NCBI RefSeq assembly: GCF_023277745.1
Contig: NZ_CP086322.1
Location: 6,758,001-6,822,000 of the forward strand
DNA from: Streptomyces halobius
GTDB lineage: Bacteria > Actinomycetota > Actinomycetes > Streptomycetales > Streptomycetaceae
Length of the DNA: 64,000 nt
Direction: 5' to 3'
The first letter of the stretch is position 1. Every line of letters begins with the position of its first letter. The position numbers were made by a program, and so were the translations under genes. Below are positions 42,125-51,480 of the stretch, in pieces. The notes under the pieces are model-generated. The model was not told the origin of the DNA. It saw only the letters and a program-made list of their open reading frames with translations, and did not search any database.

Positions 42125-42366
42125 GCGGCGCGCATGCGGCGCCGGCGCCGCGACCGTCGGAGCACGGACGAGACGGGTTAGCAGGCGCGTTGACGGTGCT
42201 TGGTCTCATCGGCGCGGCCCCGCCGGCCCTGGTCGCCGGTCCGCGCCTCGCTGACGCCGTCGCCATCGCCGTCGAGCGCGCGGACGCCGAGCCCGGTGGC
42301 GGGCCCTTCCCGCACGGCGGTCGGCCACCGTACACACCCTCTACCGCCGTCGAGGAGGCATCTTGA
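42121..42366 (+). CDS. Hypothetical protein, 81 residues
   Basis: GTG 42121 lies in the GTGA overlap with the previous gene, and the stop overlaps the TTG start of the kinase-like gene. The product is Ala/Pro-rich with one short hydrophobic helix (GALTVLGLIGAAPPALVAG). Support is from overlap on both sides and codon bias only. Confidence 0.4.
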   Translation: MSGAHAAPAPRPSEHGRDGLAGALTVLGLIGAAPPALVAGPRLADAVAIAVERADAEPGGGPFPHGGRPPYTPSTAVEEAS

Positions 42367-43547
42367 CCCGCACACCCGTACCCACATCCGCGGACCTGTT
42401 CGCGCTCAGCACCGACCGGATGCGCCGCGCCGCGCACGACCTGTGGCCCGACGGGACGCTGTCCTTCGTTGATCACGTGCCCTCGGTCACCGGCTACGTC
42501 CACCGCGTCCGCATCGACGGCCGGGACCTGTACGCGAAGGATTCCATCCTTGGCCTGTCCCTCGTTTCGGTCCTGCGGGGCCTGGCCGGCGACTGGGACG
42601 CCGTCTGTGCCGCACAGCTCGCCTACGCCACCTCTCCCGCCTCGCTGTTGGCGCGGGAAGCCGCACAGCTCCGTGCCCTGAACGCGGCCGGGATCCGCGT
42701 GGGCCGCTGCGCCGGATATGCGGGCGGGGTGCTGTTCACCGAGCCCGTGACCGGTCCGACCCTGCTGGACCTGATTGCCAAGGAGCCGTACCGCACGCGG
42801 GATCTACTCGGGCGGGCCGTGGCCGGACTCGTACCGCTCCAGCACCCGCTCGTGATCGCCCAGGTTGATGCCGCGCCGATCCAAGAGCGCAGTATCGATG
42901 GGACGTTCCGCCGGAAGTTCAACGGCATTTCCGGCCGCCACTACATCAGCGCCCTCGGTGCTGACCGGCTCGGCGAACATACCCGCCGCGGCGCGGTCGT
43001 CGTGCTCGGCGTTGTGGTGGACCGGCTGCTGCGCCTCAGTCTCACCCCTGCCCCGGGTCCGCGCGACATTGTGTACGGGGACCTGAAGCCCGAACACGTG
43101 CTGTTCCCGGACGGTGCGGACGAAGAGCCGGTGTTCATCGACCCCGCCCTAACCCGCAGTCCGATCTGCGCGGATGTGGGGAAACTCGTCTCGCGTACAG
43201 TCCTTGCCGTGATCGCGGCGCCGCCGGTCGACGGCCCGGCCGCGGTGGTGGACGGCATCGCCGCCTTCACCCACGACCAGTCCCGTGAACTGCGCGGCAC
43301 GGCCCGGGGACTGTGGTGGCGCCGGCTGATGGTGACGTGGCTGATGGACACGGTCAACATCCTGTCCACCTACCTCACCGCCCCGGCGGCCCTGCCGCTG
43401 CCCGAGCACGCCCGCGCGGTACTGGACCAGACAGAGGCACTGTGCACCCTGCTGGACCGCATCAGCGCCGCTCTTGTGGCCGGGACAGCCGCGGATGCCG
43501 CCTGGCAACTCGGCGTGCAGGCAATCGTCGAGGCAGCGGACCGGTGA
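42363..43547 (+). CDS. Kinase-fold (aminoglycoside-phosphotransferase-like) protein
   Basis: The 394-residue protein starts at TTG 42363 in a 4-nt overlap. The protein-kinase-like catalytic loop is visible as IVYGDLKPEHVLFP (catalytic Asp240), followed about 20 residues later by VFIDPALT in place of DFG. An N-terminal segment with YAKDSILG may hold the ATP-binding lysine. Members phosphorylate small molecules or peptides. In this operon, next to an HPr-kinase-like gene, peptide or sugar phosphorylation is conceivable. The substrate is not evident. Confidence 0.7.
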   Translation: MTRTPVPTSADLFALSTDRMRRAAHDLWPDGTLSFVDHVPSVTGYVHRVRIDGRDLYAKDSILGLSLVSVLRGLAGDWDAVCAAQLAYATSPASLLAREAAQLRALNAAGIRVGRCAGYAGGVLFTEPVTGPTLLDLIAKEPYRTRDLLGRAVAGLVPLQHPLVIAQVDAAPIQERSIDGTFRRKFNGISGRHYISALGADRLGEHTRRGAVVVLGVVVDRLLRLSLTPAPGPRDIVYGDLKPEHVLFPDGADEEPVFIDPALTRSPICADVGKLVSRTVLAVIAAPPVDGPAAVVDGIAAFTHDQSRELRGTARGLWWRRLMVTWLMDTVNILSTYLTAPAALPLPEHARAVLDQTEALCTLLDRISAALVAGTAADAAWQLGVQAIVEAADR

Positions 43548-44452
43548 CCGGCCAGACGATCGGCATCATCGGTGCCGGCGCGATCGGACAGACCGTCGCC
43601 GCTCTCCTGACCCATGAGCCGTGGTGCACGCAGGTGTTAGTCACCACGCGCACCACCGAGCGCGCCCGCGGCCTGGTCACCGATCTGGAGGACATGCGAC
43701 AGGTCGCCGCATCCCCCGCCCGAGTACAGGCAGCCACAGCGGCAGACCTGTTCGGCAGTGACGCGCTGGTGATCTGCCCGCGCGCCACCTTCACCAACAC
43801 CGCGAACCGGGATGTGCGCATGGCCGGCCTCGCCGCAAATGCCCCGCTGATCGCCGGCCTCGCCCGCACCCTCACCGGATACGCCGGTGTTGCGGTCATG
43901 GTCACCAACCCTGTGGATGTCCTCGCCCGCCTCTTCGCCCGTATCAGCGGCGCCGCCACCTACGGGGTCGGCTCCGCAACCGACACCGCCCGCTACCGCC
44001 TCACCCTCGCCGGCCACTACCGCGTGCCGGTCGAAACCGTGGACGGCTACGTGATCGGCGAGCACGGCGACCACGCCGTCATCTGCGCCTCATCCACCAC
44101 CGTGGCCGGCGAGACGGCTCCGGTGCCGCTCGACCTGGTACGGACCGAACTCACCGCCCGGCCACGCCGCATCAACCAAGGGATCGGCCGCACCCGGTGC
44201 GGCCCGGCCGCCGCCGTCCCGTCCGCACTGCGGCACCTGACGGGCTACCGGGACGGGACCGACGTCCTGTCAGTCAACCGCGAAGGCGTATGGATCGGAA
44301 TTCGGTTGCGCATCCGTTCCGGTCAACCAACCGTGCACCCCTTGGTCCTGGACGAACGTGAGACCGCCCAGTTCCTCGCCGCCCGGACCAAGCTCAACGC
44401 CGCCTATCAGCAGATCCAACACCACGAGCAAGGAGAGGCCCTGTGCCGCTGA
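43544..44452 (+). CDS. Lactate/malate-dehydrogenase-fold protein
   Basis: GTG 43544 (4-nt overlap) gives 302 residues. The N-terminus is an NAD-binding Rossmann start IGIIGAGAIGQTVA (glycines 10, 12, 15). The family blocks VMVTNPVDVLA, GVGSATDTARYR and VIGEHGDHAV follow, the last with the catalytic His174. The C-terminal third is shorter and more divergent than in housekeeping LDH/MDH. It should reduce or oxidise a 2-hydroxy/2-oxo acid with NAD. A dehydrogenase of this fold inside a lanthipeptide operon is unusual. It overlaps the next gene by 10 nt. Confidence 0.8.
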   Translation: MTGQTIGIIGAGAIGQTVAALLTHEPWCTQVLVTTRTTERARGLVTDLEDMRQVAASPARVQAATAADLFGSDALVICPRATFTNTANRDVRMAGLAANAPLIAGLARTLTGYAGVAVMVTNPVDVLARLFARISGAATYGVGSATDTARYRLTLAGHYRVPVETVDGYVIGEHGDHAVICASSTTVAGETAPVPLDLVRTELTARPRRINQGIGRTRCGPAAAVPSALRHLTGYRDGTDVLSVNREGVWIGIRLRIRSGQPTVHPLVLDERETAQFLAARTKLNAAYQQIQHHEQGEALCR

Positions 44453-45582
44453 CCGCAACTCGCATCCAGGCCGACACCGCCACGGTCACCGTCGCCAGCC
44501 AGACCGCGGCCGTCACCGACTGGTCGCGTCGCTACTTCGGTCCCTGGTGGAACGCCGCGGCCATCGACGCGCCGGGCCCCGGCGGCATCGCCGAGGGCGG
44601 CGGCCTGGTCCTCGCCGATGTCGACCCGGCCCGCGTGGACGACATCATTGCCCTCACCCGTGAGCACGGCCGCCAGCAGACCACCTACGCGAACGCCCGT
44701 ACCGTGGTCACCTGCGTGGGCGAAGTCACGTACGCGGTGCAGCCCGAGGAGCGGCTCGGCTACCAGGCCGACGGCCGCCGCTTGGTCATCGTCGGCGACC
44801 AGTCGGAGCCGGTTGCCGTCGCCGCGGCCCGGCTGGCGCGCGAACTCGTCCGCGGTCAGCTCCTGGCCGACGGCTGGACCGTGCTCCACGCCTCCGCCGC
44901 CACGCAGAATGAGGATACGGTCCTGACCCTGGGCGGCAAGGGCGCCGGCAAGACCACCACTGCCCTCCTCCTGGCCCGCGCCGGATGGGGCATGCTCGCC
45001 AATGATCGCGTCTTCGCCCGTCCCACCCCAGATGGCCTCGTGAAGGTGCTGCCGTGGCCGTCGGCCGCCGCCATCGGCCTTGGGCTCCTGGACGCGATCG
45101 GTCTGTACGACCAGGTGCGGGAAAGGGTTCTCGCTGGCGGGCAGCTCCACCCCACCCAGCACCCCAAGGTGACCCAGGCCCTCATCGATGGCAGCCGCGA
45201 GCCGCTGTGGCGCGAGGACGGCAAGGAGCTGAAGCCGCAGTTCTTCCCCGACCAGCTCTCCACTTGGCTCGGCCTGAGCCTGGCCACCAGCACGACCGCG
45301 GCCGGGCTCCTCTTCCCAACCATGAATCCTGAGGCGATCCCCGCACTCGTCGAAGACGACCGCGCCCTGACCGACGCGGACCTGTTCACCGCCAAGACCG
45401 AAGACCGCTACCCCGACATCTTCAACCTGACCCCCACCGCCGCGGCCGGCGCCCAAGCGCTGACCGAGCACCTTGCCCGCCTCCCCCGCCGGTCGGTGCT
45501 CCTCAGCCACGACACCGACGCGAACACGGCGCTTCTGGTCAAAACCGCCGAGGAGATCACGGCCGACCTGGAGGCACAGTGA
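44443..45582 (+). CDS. HPr-kinase-like P-loop protein
   Basis: The 379-residue protein (GTG 44443) contains a Walker A motif GGKGAGKTT at residues 164-172, then ALLLARAGWGMLANDRVFAR. This resembles the P-loop plus DD/N region of HPr serine kinase/phosphorylase-like proteins. The N-terminal 150 residues are an unfamiliar mixed domain. HPr-kinase homologues are known to phosphorylate lasso peptides, so a peptide-kinase role is a plausible inference here. It overlaps the dehydrogenase gene by 10 nt, which suggests coupled action. Confidence 0.7.
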   Translation: MPLTATRIQADTATVTVASQTAAVTDWSRRYFGPWWNAAAIDAPGPGGIAEGGGLVLADVDPARVDDIIALTREHGRQQTTYANARTVVTCVGEVTYAVQPEERLGYQADGRRLVIVGDQSEPVAVAAARLARELVRGQLLADGWTVLHASAATQNEDTVLTLGGKGAGKTTTALLLARAGWGMLANDRVFARPTPDGLVKVLPWPSAAAIGLGLLDAIGLYDQVRERVLAGGQLHPTQHPKVTQALIDGSREPLWREDGKELKPQFFPDQLSTWLGLSLATSTTAAGLLFPTMNPEAIPALVEDDRALTDADLFTAKTEDRYPDIFNLTPTAAAGAQALTEHLARLPRRSVLLSHDTDANTALLVKTAEEITADLEAQ

Positions 45583-45622
45583 CGAAAGGGAGCGTTGTGC
45601 GACGACAACGACCAGGCGCCAC

Positions 45623-45709
45623 ATGAGCGACCGTAACGCCCAACTCCTCTACGTGGCCTTGCTGGTCGCGGTGATGGTCATGCTCGCGTTCGCCATCACG
45701 CACTGCTGA
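45623..45709 (+). CDS. 28-residue single-pass membrane peptide
   Basis: ATG 45623 opens MSDRNAQ followed by a single hydrophobic helix (LLYVALLVAVMVMLAFAI) and ends THC. The ribosome binding site is weak. It lies 40 bases after the HPr-kinase-like gene on the same strand. It may anchor or sense another component. It is also short enough to be chance, though the clean helix argues otherwise. Confidence 0.45.
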   Translation: MSDRNAQLLYVALLVAVMVMLAFAITHC

Positions 45710-45836
45710 AGCCCCCGCCCCGTCCGGAACGCCTCCCCGTGGTGGCCGGCCGGGGTGGGACCGGGCTCCGGTCGCCGCCCATCCCACCAGGTGGCGGCCG
45801 GAGCCACCACCAATGACAAAGAGGGGAGGCCGCCCC

Positions 45837-46019
45837 GTGCAGCATCGGACATGGGTCGTCGGCGAGTGCTGGAGGTGCGACCGCATCGGCGTGCCGGTGC
45901 TCTGGCTCGGCCCGGTACAGACCGACCTCGGGACCGGCCCCTTCCAAGCCTGCGAGCCGTGCATTCTCCGCCTGGAGGCGAAGGTCTACGCCTATGCCGA
46001 GCAGCGCGACACGGCCTGA
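45837..46019 (+). CDS. Small four-cysteine zinc-ribbon protein
   Basis: GTG 45837 is placed eight bases after AGGGGAGG, better than ATG 45813. The 60-residue product has GECWRCDRIG and ACEPCILRLE, two CxxC pairs that make a standard zinc ribbon. It is within the RiPP operon. No enzyme domain is present. Its role may be protein-protein or nucleic-acid contact. Confidence 0.6.
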   Translation: MQHRTWVVGECWRCDRIGVPVLWLGPVQTDLGTGPFQACEPCILRLEAKVYAYAEQRDTA

Positions 46020-46136
46020 AAGTCCCCGCCCCCGGCCGTGCAGTGCGACGACGTATGGCCGGGGCGCGGGTCACCACACACCGACCTGGCCCGGGGCGCC
46101 GATGCGGCGCTGGCTTTGTTCTGACCGAGGAGCACC

Positions 46137-46364
46137 ATGGAATTCAACTACCTCTACGAGACCGGCGACGCACCCGGCCGGCCCGCCCGGCACACGTCGG
46201 TGAGCATCAGCGCGTTCGGCGTGCGGATGCAGGCTGACGGCCGTACCAGGTGGCAGGCATGGAAGGTCATCCGCCGCGAGCATCCGGTGCTGGCATGGGC
46301 GGCGCCGCTGTACGTCGGCCTGCTCCTGGGCCTGGCGGTCGCGGTTGCCCTAGCTGTGACGTGA
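46137..46364 (+). CDS. Small C-terminal-anchored membrane protein
   Basis: The 75-residue protein starts at ATG 46137 behind GAGGAG. A soluble N-terminal 48 residues is followed by one membrane helix (LYVGLLLGLAVAVALAV) at the end. It overlaps the DUF6302-type gene by 4 nt. No family is recognised. Confidence 0.6.
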   Translation: MEFNYLYETGDAPGRPARHTSVSISAFGVRMQADGRTRWQAWKVIRREHPVLAWAAPLYVGLLLGLAVAVALAVT

Positions 46365-46870
46365 CGGTGGCGCTGCCCGCGCGGCCCTTCGTGGACCTCC
46401 TGCCGCCCGCCAAGGCTGAGGACGAAGAAGTGGAGTACTACCGGGAACGGTTGGAGGACCCCGCGCTCATCGAAGCGGGTGCGGCGGTCCTCATCGACCG
46501 ATACGCGCTGCTCGCCGTCCCGGCGGCCGGCCAGCGCCGCGGCGGCTGCCTGCCCATGCCGGACGTCGTGACCGCGCTCGCCGTGCGCGCGGTGCTCGCT
46601 GGCCGACCGGGCTTCCCTGATGTCCGGCTGCGCTGGTCCCCGTACCTCGACGCCTGCCACGTCGTCGAGTGGGGCGAGCGTCCCCCGGTTCATGAGGACG
46701 ACGCGGCACACGGGCGGTTCTACGGCTACAGCGCCGAAGCCATCGCACGATTCGAGGCCGGCCATGTAAGACCTCAAGGCGGAGGTTTCTCAACCGCCCG
46801 CCTGTCGGCATCGGCGCAACTCATGGCCGGATCGGCGAGCAAGGTCGAGAAGGAGGAGCCCAGTGACTAA
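46361..46870 (+). CDS. DUF6302-family protein
   Basis: GTG 46361 in a GTGA overlap gives 169 residues. The pattern VEYYRERLEDPALIEAG, YALLAVPAAGQRRGGCLPMP, FPDVRLRWSP, CHVVEWGERPP and FYGYSAEAIARF matches what I know as DUF6302, a small domain frequent beside FxLD-type lanthipeptide genes in Streptomyces. Its function is unknown. It overlaps the methyltransferase gene by 8 nt and so is coupled to peptide modification. Confidence 0.7.
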   Translation: MTVALPARPFVDLLPPAKAEDEEVEYYRERLEDPALIEAGAAVLIDRYALLAVPAAGQRRGGCLPMPDVVTALAVRAVLAGRPGFPDVRLRWSPYLDACHVVEWGERPPVHEDDAAHGRFYGYSAEAIARFEAGHVRPQGGGFSTARLSASAQLMAGSASKVEKEEPSD

Positions 46871-48110
46871 CGTCCCTGAAGTGACTACAGATCAGCCTCA
46901 AAACCCCACCGTCGAACAGCAGTTGCGCGATGAGATGGTCAGGCAGCTCGTCGACCTAGGCGCCGCCCGGAGCCCGCACGTCCTGACCGCGTTTCGCAAG
47001 ATCCCCCGGCACCTGGCGGCACCCGAGGAGGACATGGCCAAGACGTACCGGGCGGAGCAAGCCACGATCACGAAAAGGGACGCCAATGGCGTGGACATCA
47101 GCTCGGTGTCCGCTGCCCGCGTGCAGGCCATGCAGATCGAGCAGGCGGACATCCGGCCTGGGATGCGCGTGCTGGAGATCGGCTCTGGTGGCGTCAACGC
47201 CGCGTACGTCGCTGAGATCGTCGGTGCGGGTGGCCTGGTCGTCACCCTGGACATCGATAGCGAGGTCACCGGGCGGGCCGAGAAGTTCCTGGCTGAGACC
47301 GGCTACGACCGGCAGGTGCGGGTCGTCACCGCCGACGGTGAGTACGGCCTTGCTGAGTTCGCTCCGTACGACCGCATCATCGTCACGGTGCAGGCCGCAG
47401 ACATCCCACCGGCGTGGATCGACCAACTCGTGGAAGGGGGGAGGCTCGTCGTCCCGCTGCGGATGCGCGGCATGACGCGCACGGTGGCCTTCGTCCGCGA
47501 TGAGGCACGCCTGGTCAGCGACGGGATCGAATTGTGCGGCTTCGTGCCGATGCAGGGCGCCGGCGAGAACAGGGTGCATCTGGCCATGCTCCACGACGCC
47601 GAGGGTGAAGAGGTCGCCCTACGCTTGGACAGCCATCCCGAGCCCGATGTCCAGGCCCTGCGCGCCGCCCTTCACGAGCCCAGCATCAAGGTGTGGTCCG
47701 GGGTGACGATCGGCGGCATGGAGTCGAAGGACCACCTGGACCTGTGGCTGACGACCGCCCTGGACAACCTGCCTCTCATGGCGGCGAAACCCGCGGCCCG
47801 GCAGCGCGGCATCGTGGCCGGGGTCTCCCCGATGGGCATCCCGACCCTCGTAGACGGGGTCAGCTTCGCCTACCGCACATCGCGCCGGACCGACGACCCT
47901 GACAGGTGGGAGCTGGGCGCGGTCGGCCACGGGCCGGAGGGTCAGAAGACCGCCGAGCGCCTGGTCAAGGAGATCCAGGTGTGGGACCGCGAGCACCGCG
48001 GCCACCAGGCGCACATCGAGGTCTACTCGGCGGGCACGCCGGACGATCAGCTTCCCGCGGGCCGGCTCATCGACCGGCCGCACACGCGGGTCACGATCTC
48101 CTGGCCGTGA
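46863..48110 (+). CDS. FxLD-system PCMT-type peptide methyltransferase
   Basis: The 415-residue protein (GTG 46863) has a PCMT fold. SAM motif VLEIGSGGVNAAY begins at residue 103, then VVTLDIDSEVTGRAEKFLAE and YDRIIVTVQAADIPPAW. A C-terminal extension of about 190 residues is typical of the methyltransferases found with FxLD lanthipeptides. These PIMT-like enzymes methylate an aspartate in the modified peptide, which can lead to isoaspartate or succinimide. It is 77 bases upstream of the precursor gene. The precursor has suitable Asp residues (D41, D44) in its core. Confidence 0.85.
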   Translation: MTNVPEVTTDQPQNPTVEQQLRDEMVRQLVDLGAARSPHVLTAFRKIPRHLAAPEEDMAKTYRAEQATITKRDANGVDISSVSAARVQAMQIEQADIRPGMRVLEIGSGGVNAAYVAEIVGAGGLVVTLDIDSEVTGRAEKFLAETGYDRQVRVVTADGEYGLAEFAPYDRIIVTVQAADIPPAWIDQLVEGGRLVVPLRMRGMTRTVAFVRDEARLVSDGIELCGFVPMQGAGENRVHLAMLHDAEGEEVALRLDSHPEPDVQALRAALHEPSIKVWSGVTIGGMESKDHLDLWLTTALDNLPLMAAKPAARQRGIVAGVSPMGIPTLVDGVSFAYRTSRRTDDPDRWELGAVGHGPEGQKTAERLVKEIQVWDREHRGHQAHIEVYSAGTPDDQLPAGRLIDRPHTRVTISWP

Positions 48111-48187
48111 CGCCCCGGCGTTGCGCTCAGGAGGCACCACCAGCACGACCGAGCACATCCACAAACCCCTCTATCCGAGGAGACGAG

Positions 48188-48370
48188 ATGTCATCGCGTA
48201 CGACGCTGAAGACAGGTACGGAGTTCACTGCTGACGGTGAGTCGTCGGACTTCGACCTGAAGATCGAGACCGTGGCCTCCGCGCCTGTGGTCGGGGCCCT
48301 GCTGAACGACACCGGCGACGGCTGTGGCCAGACCTGCGAGTCCGCCTGCTCCAACAGCACCTGCGGGTGA
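48188..48370 (+). CDS. FxLD-type class I lanthipeptide precursor
   Basis: ATG 48188 behind GAGGAGACGAG encodes 60 residues. The leader carries the recognition block DFDLKIETV (F22, L24). The usual FxLD aspartate at 25 is Lys here. The C-terminal core, about residues 40-60, holds four cysteines (46, 50, 54, 59) and six Ser/Thr (T42, T49, S52, S55, S57, T58), matching thioether ring formation after dehydration. A leader cleavage site is not obvious (GALLNDTG is a candidate region). It lies directly between methyltransferase and LanB genes. Confidence 0.88.
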   Translation: MSSRTTLKTGTEFTADGESSDFDLKIETVASAPVVGALLNDTGDGCGQTCESACSNSTCG

Positions 48371-48444
48371 CCCCACAGCCCGGGGCGGGCCGGGCAGCCA
48401 ACCCACCCGCCCCGGGCGCTGCATCCCCCTACGGAGGCACAGCC

Positions 48445-51400
48445 ATGTACCACGCAGCTGACGCGAGCATGATCAGGGCGTCCGTGTTTCCACTGACGGC
48501 CACGCTGCCCTCCTGCCCCTCTCCCGTCGATGACGCTGCCGACGACGCCGACAACTGCCGCCAGTGGATCGCCAAGGTCTGGGCCGACGATGCCCGTGCT
48601 GGTGCCATCGAACTCGCCGCGCCCGTCCTCGCCTCCGGGATCCGCAAGGTGATCGACGGAACTGCCCGCCGTTCCCGCATCCGCCGTACAGCGCTTTCCC
48701 TGACCCGCTACCTGCTGCGGATGCAGTACCGCGCCACCCCGTTCGGGCTGTTCGCCGGCCCCGCACCTGCGCGCGTCGGCCGCGCGGCACACGTCCGCTG
48801 GGGCACACAGCGCAAGGCGTTCGCCAGGGCCGACGCGACATGGCTGCACGACATCATCACAGCCTTGGAACAGGACCCGGACGTGCTGCGGCACCTGCCT
48901 GTAGTGGCCGATCCCACCTGCACCGTGCGGGGTGCCCGGATCGCCGTCCCACACCAGCCGGGAGCCAAGGGGCCCACCGAGACGACGCTTCGGCGCACTC
49001 GCGCCGCGGAGATGGTCCTCGCCCTGGCCCAGTCACCCACCACCGTCAGCGCCATCGTGGCCAAACTCCACGCCGAATACCCCGACACTCCTACCCAGAC
49101 GATCGAGGCCATGGTGTGCGACCTGATCGCCCACCGTGTCCTACTGACCAGCCTTTATGCCCCGATGACCTGTGACGACGCGCTTGGCCACCTGGTCGCG
49201 CAGCTCGACACGTTGGCCCTGGCGGCCACCCCGGTCGCGCCGACGGTCGGGAAGCTGCGTCACGTCTACCGGCTTCTCTCCCGACACGACCGCGCCCACC
49301 CGGTCGAACAACGGGTGCTCCGCGCGCAGGCCACCGCCGCAATGGGCGGCCTCACCGGCACCGCCGACCGCAGCCTTGCGGTGAACTTACGTCCAGACTG
49401 CGACATCGTCCTGCCCGAGGCAGTCACGCAGGAGGCCCAGCGGGCCCTGGAGGTCATCGCCCGCATCTCGCCGTACCCAAACGGCACCCCAGCCTGGCGG
49501 GACTACCGCGTCCGGTTCCTGGAGCGCTACAGCATGGGCACCGTCGTGCCGGTACGCGACCTCACCGACCCCGACACGGGCCTCGGCTTCCCTGCCGGCT
49601 ACCGCGGCACGATCCTGAAGCGTCCCATCCTGGCCACAACGCCCCGCGACGAACACCTCCTCGCCCTCGCCCAGGACTCCGCTGTATCCGATCAGCGCGA
49701 GATTGTCCTCACTGAGGACGACATCGAGGCCCTGTCCAATGGCACACCCACACAGGTCCCCGCACACATACAGTTCAGCTTCAGCGTGCTTGCGCAGTCC
49801 ACGCGCGCCCTGGACGAGGGCCGTTTCCTACTGTCCACCGTGGGGCTGTCCCTCGCGGCTGGCATCACCACCGGCCGCTTCCTGACAATGCTGGAACGGG
49901 CGGACCTCGACCGAGTGGCCGCCATCCACGCCTCCCTGCCCACGCTGACTTCGGGCGCCGTCCGCGGACAGGTCTCCGGCCCTCCGCTGAAAGTGCCGAT
50001 CAACAACGTCAGCCGGACCCCGCTCGTCGCCTCCGAGCTACTGGCCGTCGGCGAGCACAACCCGGACGTCACCCGAGACCTCGATGACCTGGGCGTCATC
50101 GCCGACGCCACGCGCCTCTATCTGGTGTCCCTCTCCACCGGTCGGCTGATCGAACCGTCGGTCATGAACGCCGTGGAGCTGAGCAACAGCACCCACCCGC
50201 TGATCCGCTTCCTGTGCGAAGTGCACCGCTCCCACACCACCGTCCTCGTGCCGTTCGCCTGGGGAGCTGCGGCCCGGCTTCCGTTCCTCCCAGAGGTCCG
50301 CGTCGGCCGCACCATCCTGTCCGCAGCTCGCTGGCGACTGCGTGCCGGCGACCTGGGGGAGGGGGACGATTGGATGCGTCGCTTCACCAACTGGCGCATC
50401 CGCTACGGCCTGCCACGCACCGTCTACCTCGGCGGCAGCGACCAACGCCTAAGACTCGACGTCGATGTTCCCGCCCATCAGCAACTATTGCGCGCCGAAC
50501 TCCGCCGCCACAACACCGCCGTGCTACACGAGGCGCCGGAAGAGAGCGCCTTCGGCTGGATCGACCGCGCCCACGAGGTGACCATGTCCTTCACCTCCGA
50601 CCAGCAGCCCGCCCCGGCGCCCGCGTCCCGCACAGCCACCGCAGCGGACCGGAACTCTGGCCGCTTCCCCGGGACATCGGAGTGGGCGTACGTGAAACTC
50701 TACGGCAGCGCCGCGCGGGCACCGGAGGTGCTGACCGCACACCTTCCGCGCCTCCTGGGTGACTGGGGTGCCGTCCCGCCGGCAGCGTGGTTCATCCGAT
50801 ACGCGGACCCCGAGCCGCATGTGCGGCTTCGGCTGCGGCTTCCCTGTCCAGAGGCGTTCGGCACGGCCGTGCAAACGGTGACTGCGTGGGCGGCAGAGCT
50901 GCGCGATGAGGGCTTGATCCAGCGTGTTCAGTGGGACACCGACCAGCCGGAGACCGGCCGCTACGGAACCGGCGCCGCGCTGGAAGCTGCGGAAGCGTAC
51001 TTCGTGGCCGATTCGACGGCCGCCCTCGCACAGATGTCCCTGGCCCTGCCCACTGACCTCCAGCCGGCCATCACCTCGGCGTCGTACGTCGACGTCGCAA
51101 CCGGCTTCCTCGGCTCCCGCTCGGCCGGGCACGAGTGGCTGATCCGCCACCTGCTCCGCAGCGACGGCGAGATGGTCCCCCGCAACATCCAGTCCCTTGC
51201 CCTACGCCTGTCGGAGGGCAACGGCCGGGCCGTGCTCGCCGACCTCGACGGAGGTGACGCCGTAGCCAAGGCGTGGCAGCTGCGACGCACAGCGCTCGAC
51301 CACTACCGCCAGTCGCTCGACGCTGACGGAATCTCCCCGGCCAGGGTGCTTCCGTCCCTGCTGCACATGCACCACAACCGGGTCGCAGGCATCGACCGCG

Positions 51401-51480
51401 ACGCCGAATCCGCCTGCCGCCGCATTGCCCGCGCCGCGGCCCTGTCCTGCACTATCCGCCCCGAAGGAGCACAGCGGTGA
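48445..51480 (+). CDS. Lantibiotic dehydratase LanB (glutamylation plus elimination domains)
   Basis: ATG 48445, seven bases after GGAGG, gives 1011 residues. The N-terminal part has LanB landmarks such as RYLLRMQYRATPFGLFAG and GTADRSLAVNLRPDCDIVLP. The last 270 residues form the SpaB_C-type elimination domain (EWAYVKLYGSAARAPEVLTA, WFIRYADPEPHVRLRLRL). The enzyme uses glutamyl-tRNA to glutamylate Ser/Thr of the precursor and eliminates glutamate to form dehydro residues in the cytoplasm. It overlaps the LanC gene by 4 nt. Confidence 0.92.
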   Translation: MYHAADASMIRASVFPLTATLPSCPSPVDDAADDADNCRQWIAKVWADDARAGAIELAAPVLASGIRKVIDGTARRSRIRRTALSLTRYLLRMQYRATPFGLFAGPAPARVGRAAHVRWGTQRKAFARADATWLHDIITALEQDPDVLRHLPVVADPTCTVRGARIAVPHQPGAKGPTETTLRRTRAAEMVLALAQSPTTVSAIVAKLHAEYPDTPTQTIEAMVCDLIAHRVLLTSLYAPMTCDDALGHLVAQLDTLALAATPVAPTVGKLRHVYRLLSRHDRAHPVEQRVLRAQATAAMGGLTGTADRSLAVNLRPDCDIVLPEAVTQEAQRALEVIARISPYPNGTPAWRDYRVRFLERYSMGTVVPVRDLTDPDTGLGFPAGYRGTILKRPILATTPRDEHLLALAQDSAVSDQREIVLTEDDIEALSNGTPTQVPAHIQFSFSVLAQSTRALDEGRFLLSTVGLSLAAGITTGRFLTMLERADLDRVAAIHASLPTLTSGAVRGQVSGPPLKVPINNVSRTPLVASELLAVGEHNPDVTRDLDDLGVIADATRLYLVSLSTGRLIEPSVMNAVELSNSTHPLIRFLCEVHRSHTTVLVPFAWGAAARLPFLPEVRVGRTILSAARWRLRAGDLGEGDDWMRRFTNWRIRYGLPRTVYLGGSDQRLRLDVDVPAHQQLLRAELRRHNTAVLHEAPEESAFGWIDRAHEVTMSFTSDQQPAPAPASRTATAADRNSGRFPGTSEWAYVKLYGSAARAPEVLTAHLPRLLGDWGAVPPAAWFIRYADPEPHVRLRLRLPCPEAFGTAVQTVTAWAAELRDEGLIQRVQWDTDQPETGRYGTGAALEAAEAYFVADSTAALAQMSLALPTDLQPAITSASYVDVATGFLGSRSAGHEWLIRHLLRSDGEMVPRNIQSLALRLSEGNGRAVLADLDGGDAVAKAWQLRRTALDHYRQSLDADGISPARVLPSLLHMHHNRVAGIDRDAESACRRIARAAALSCTIRPEGAQR

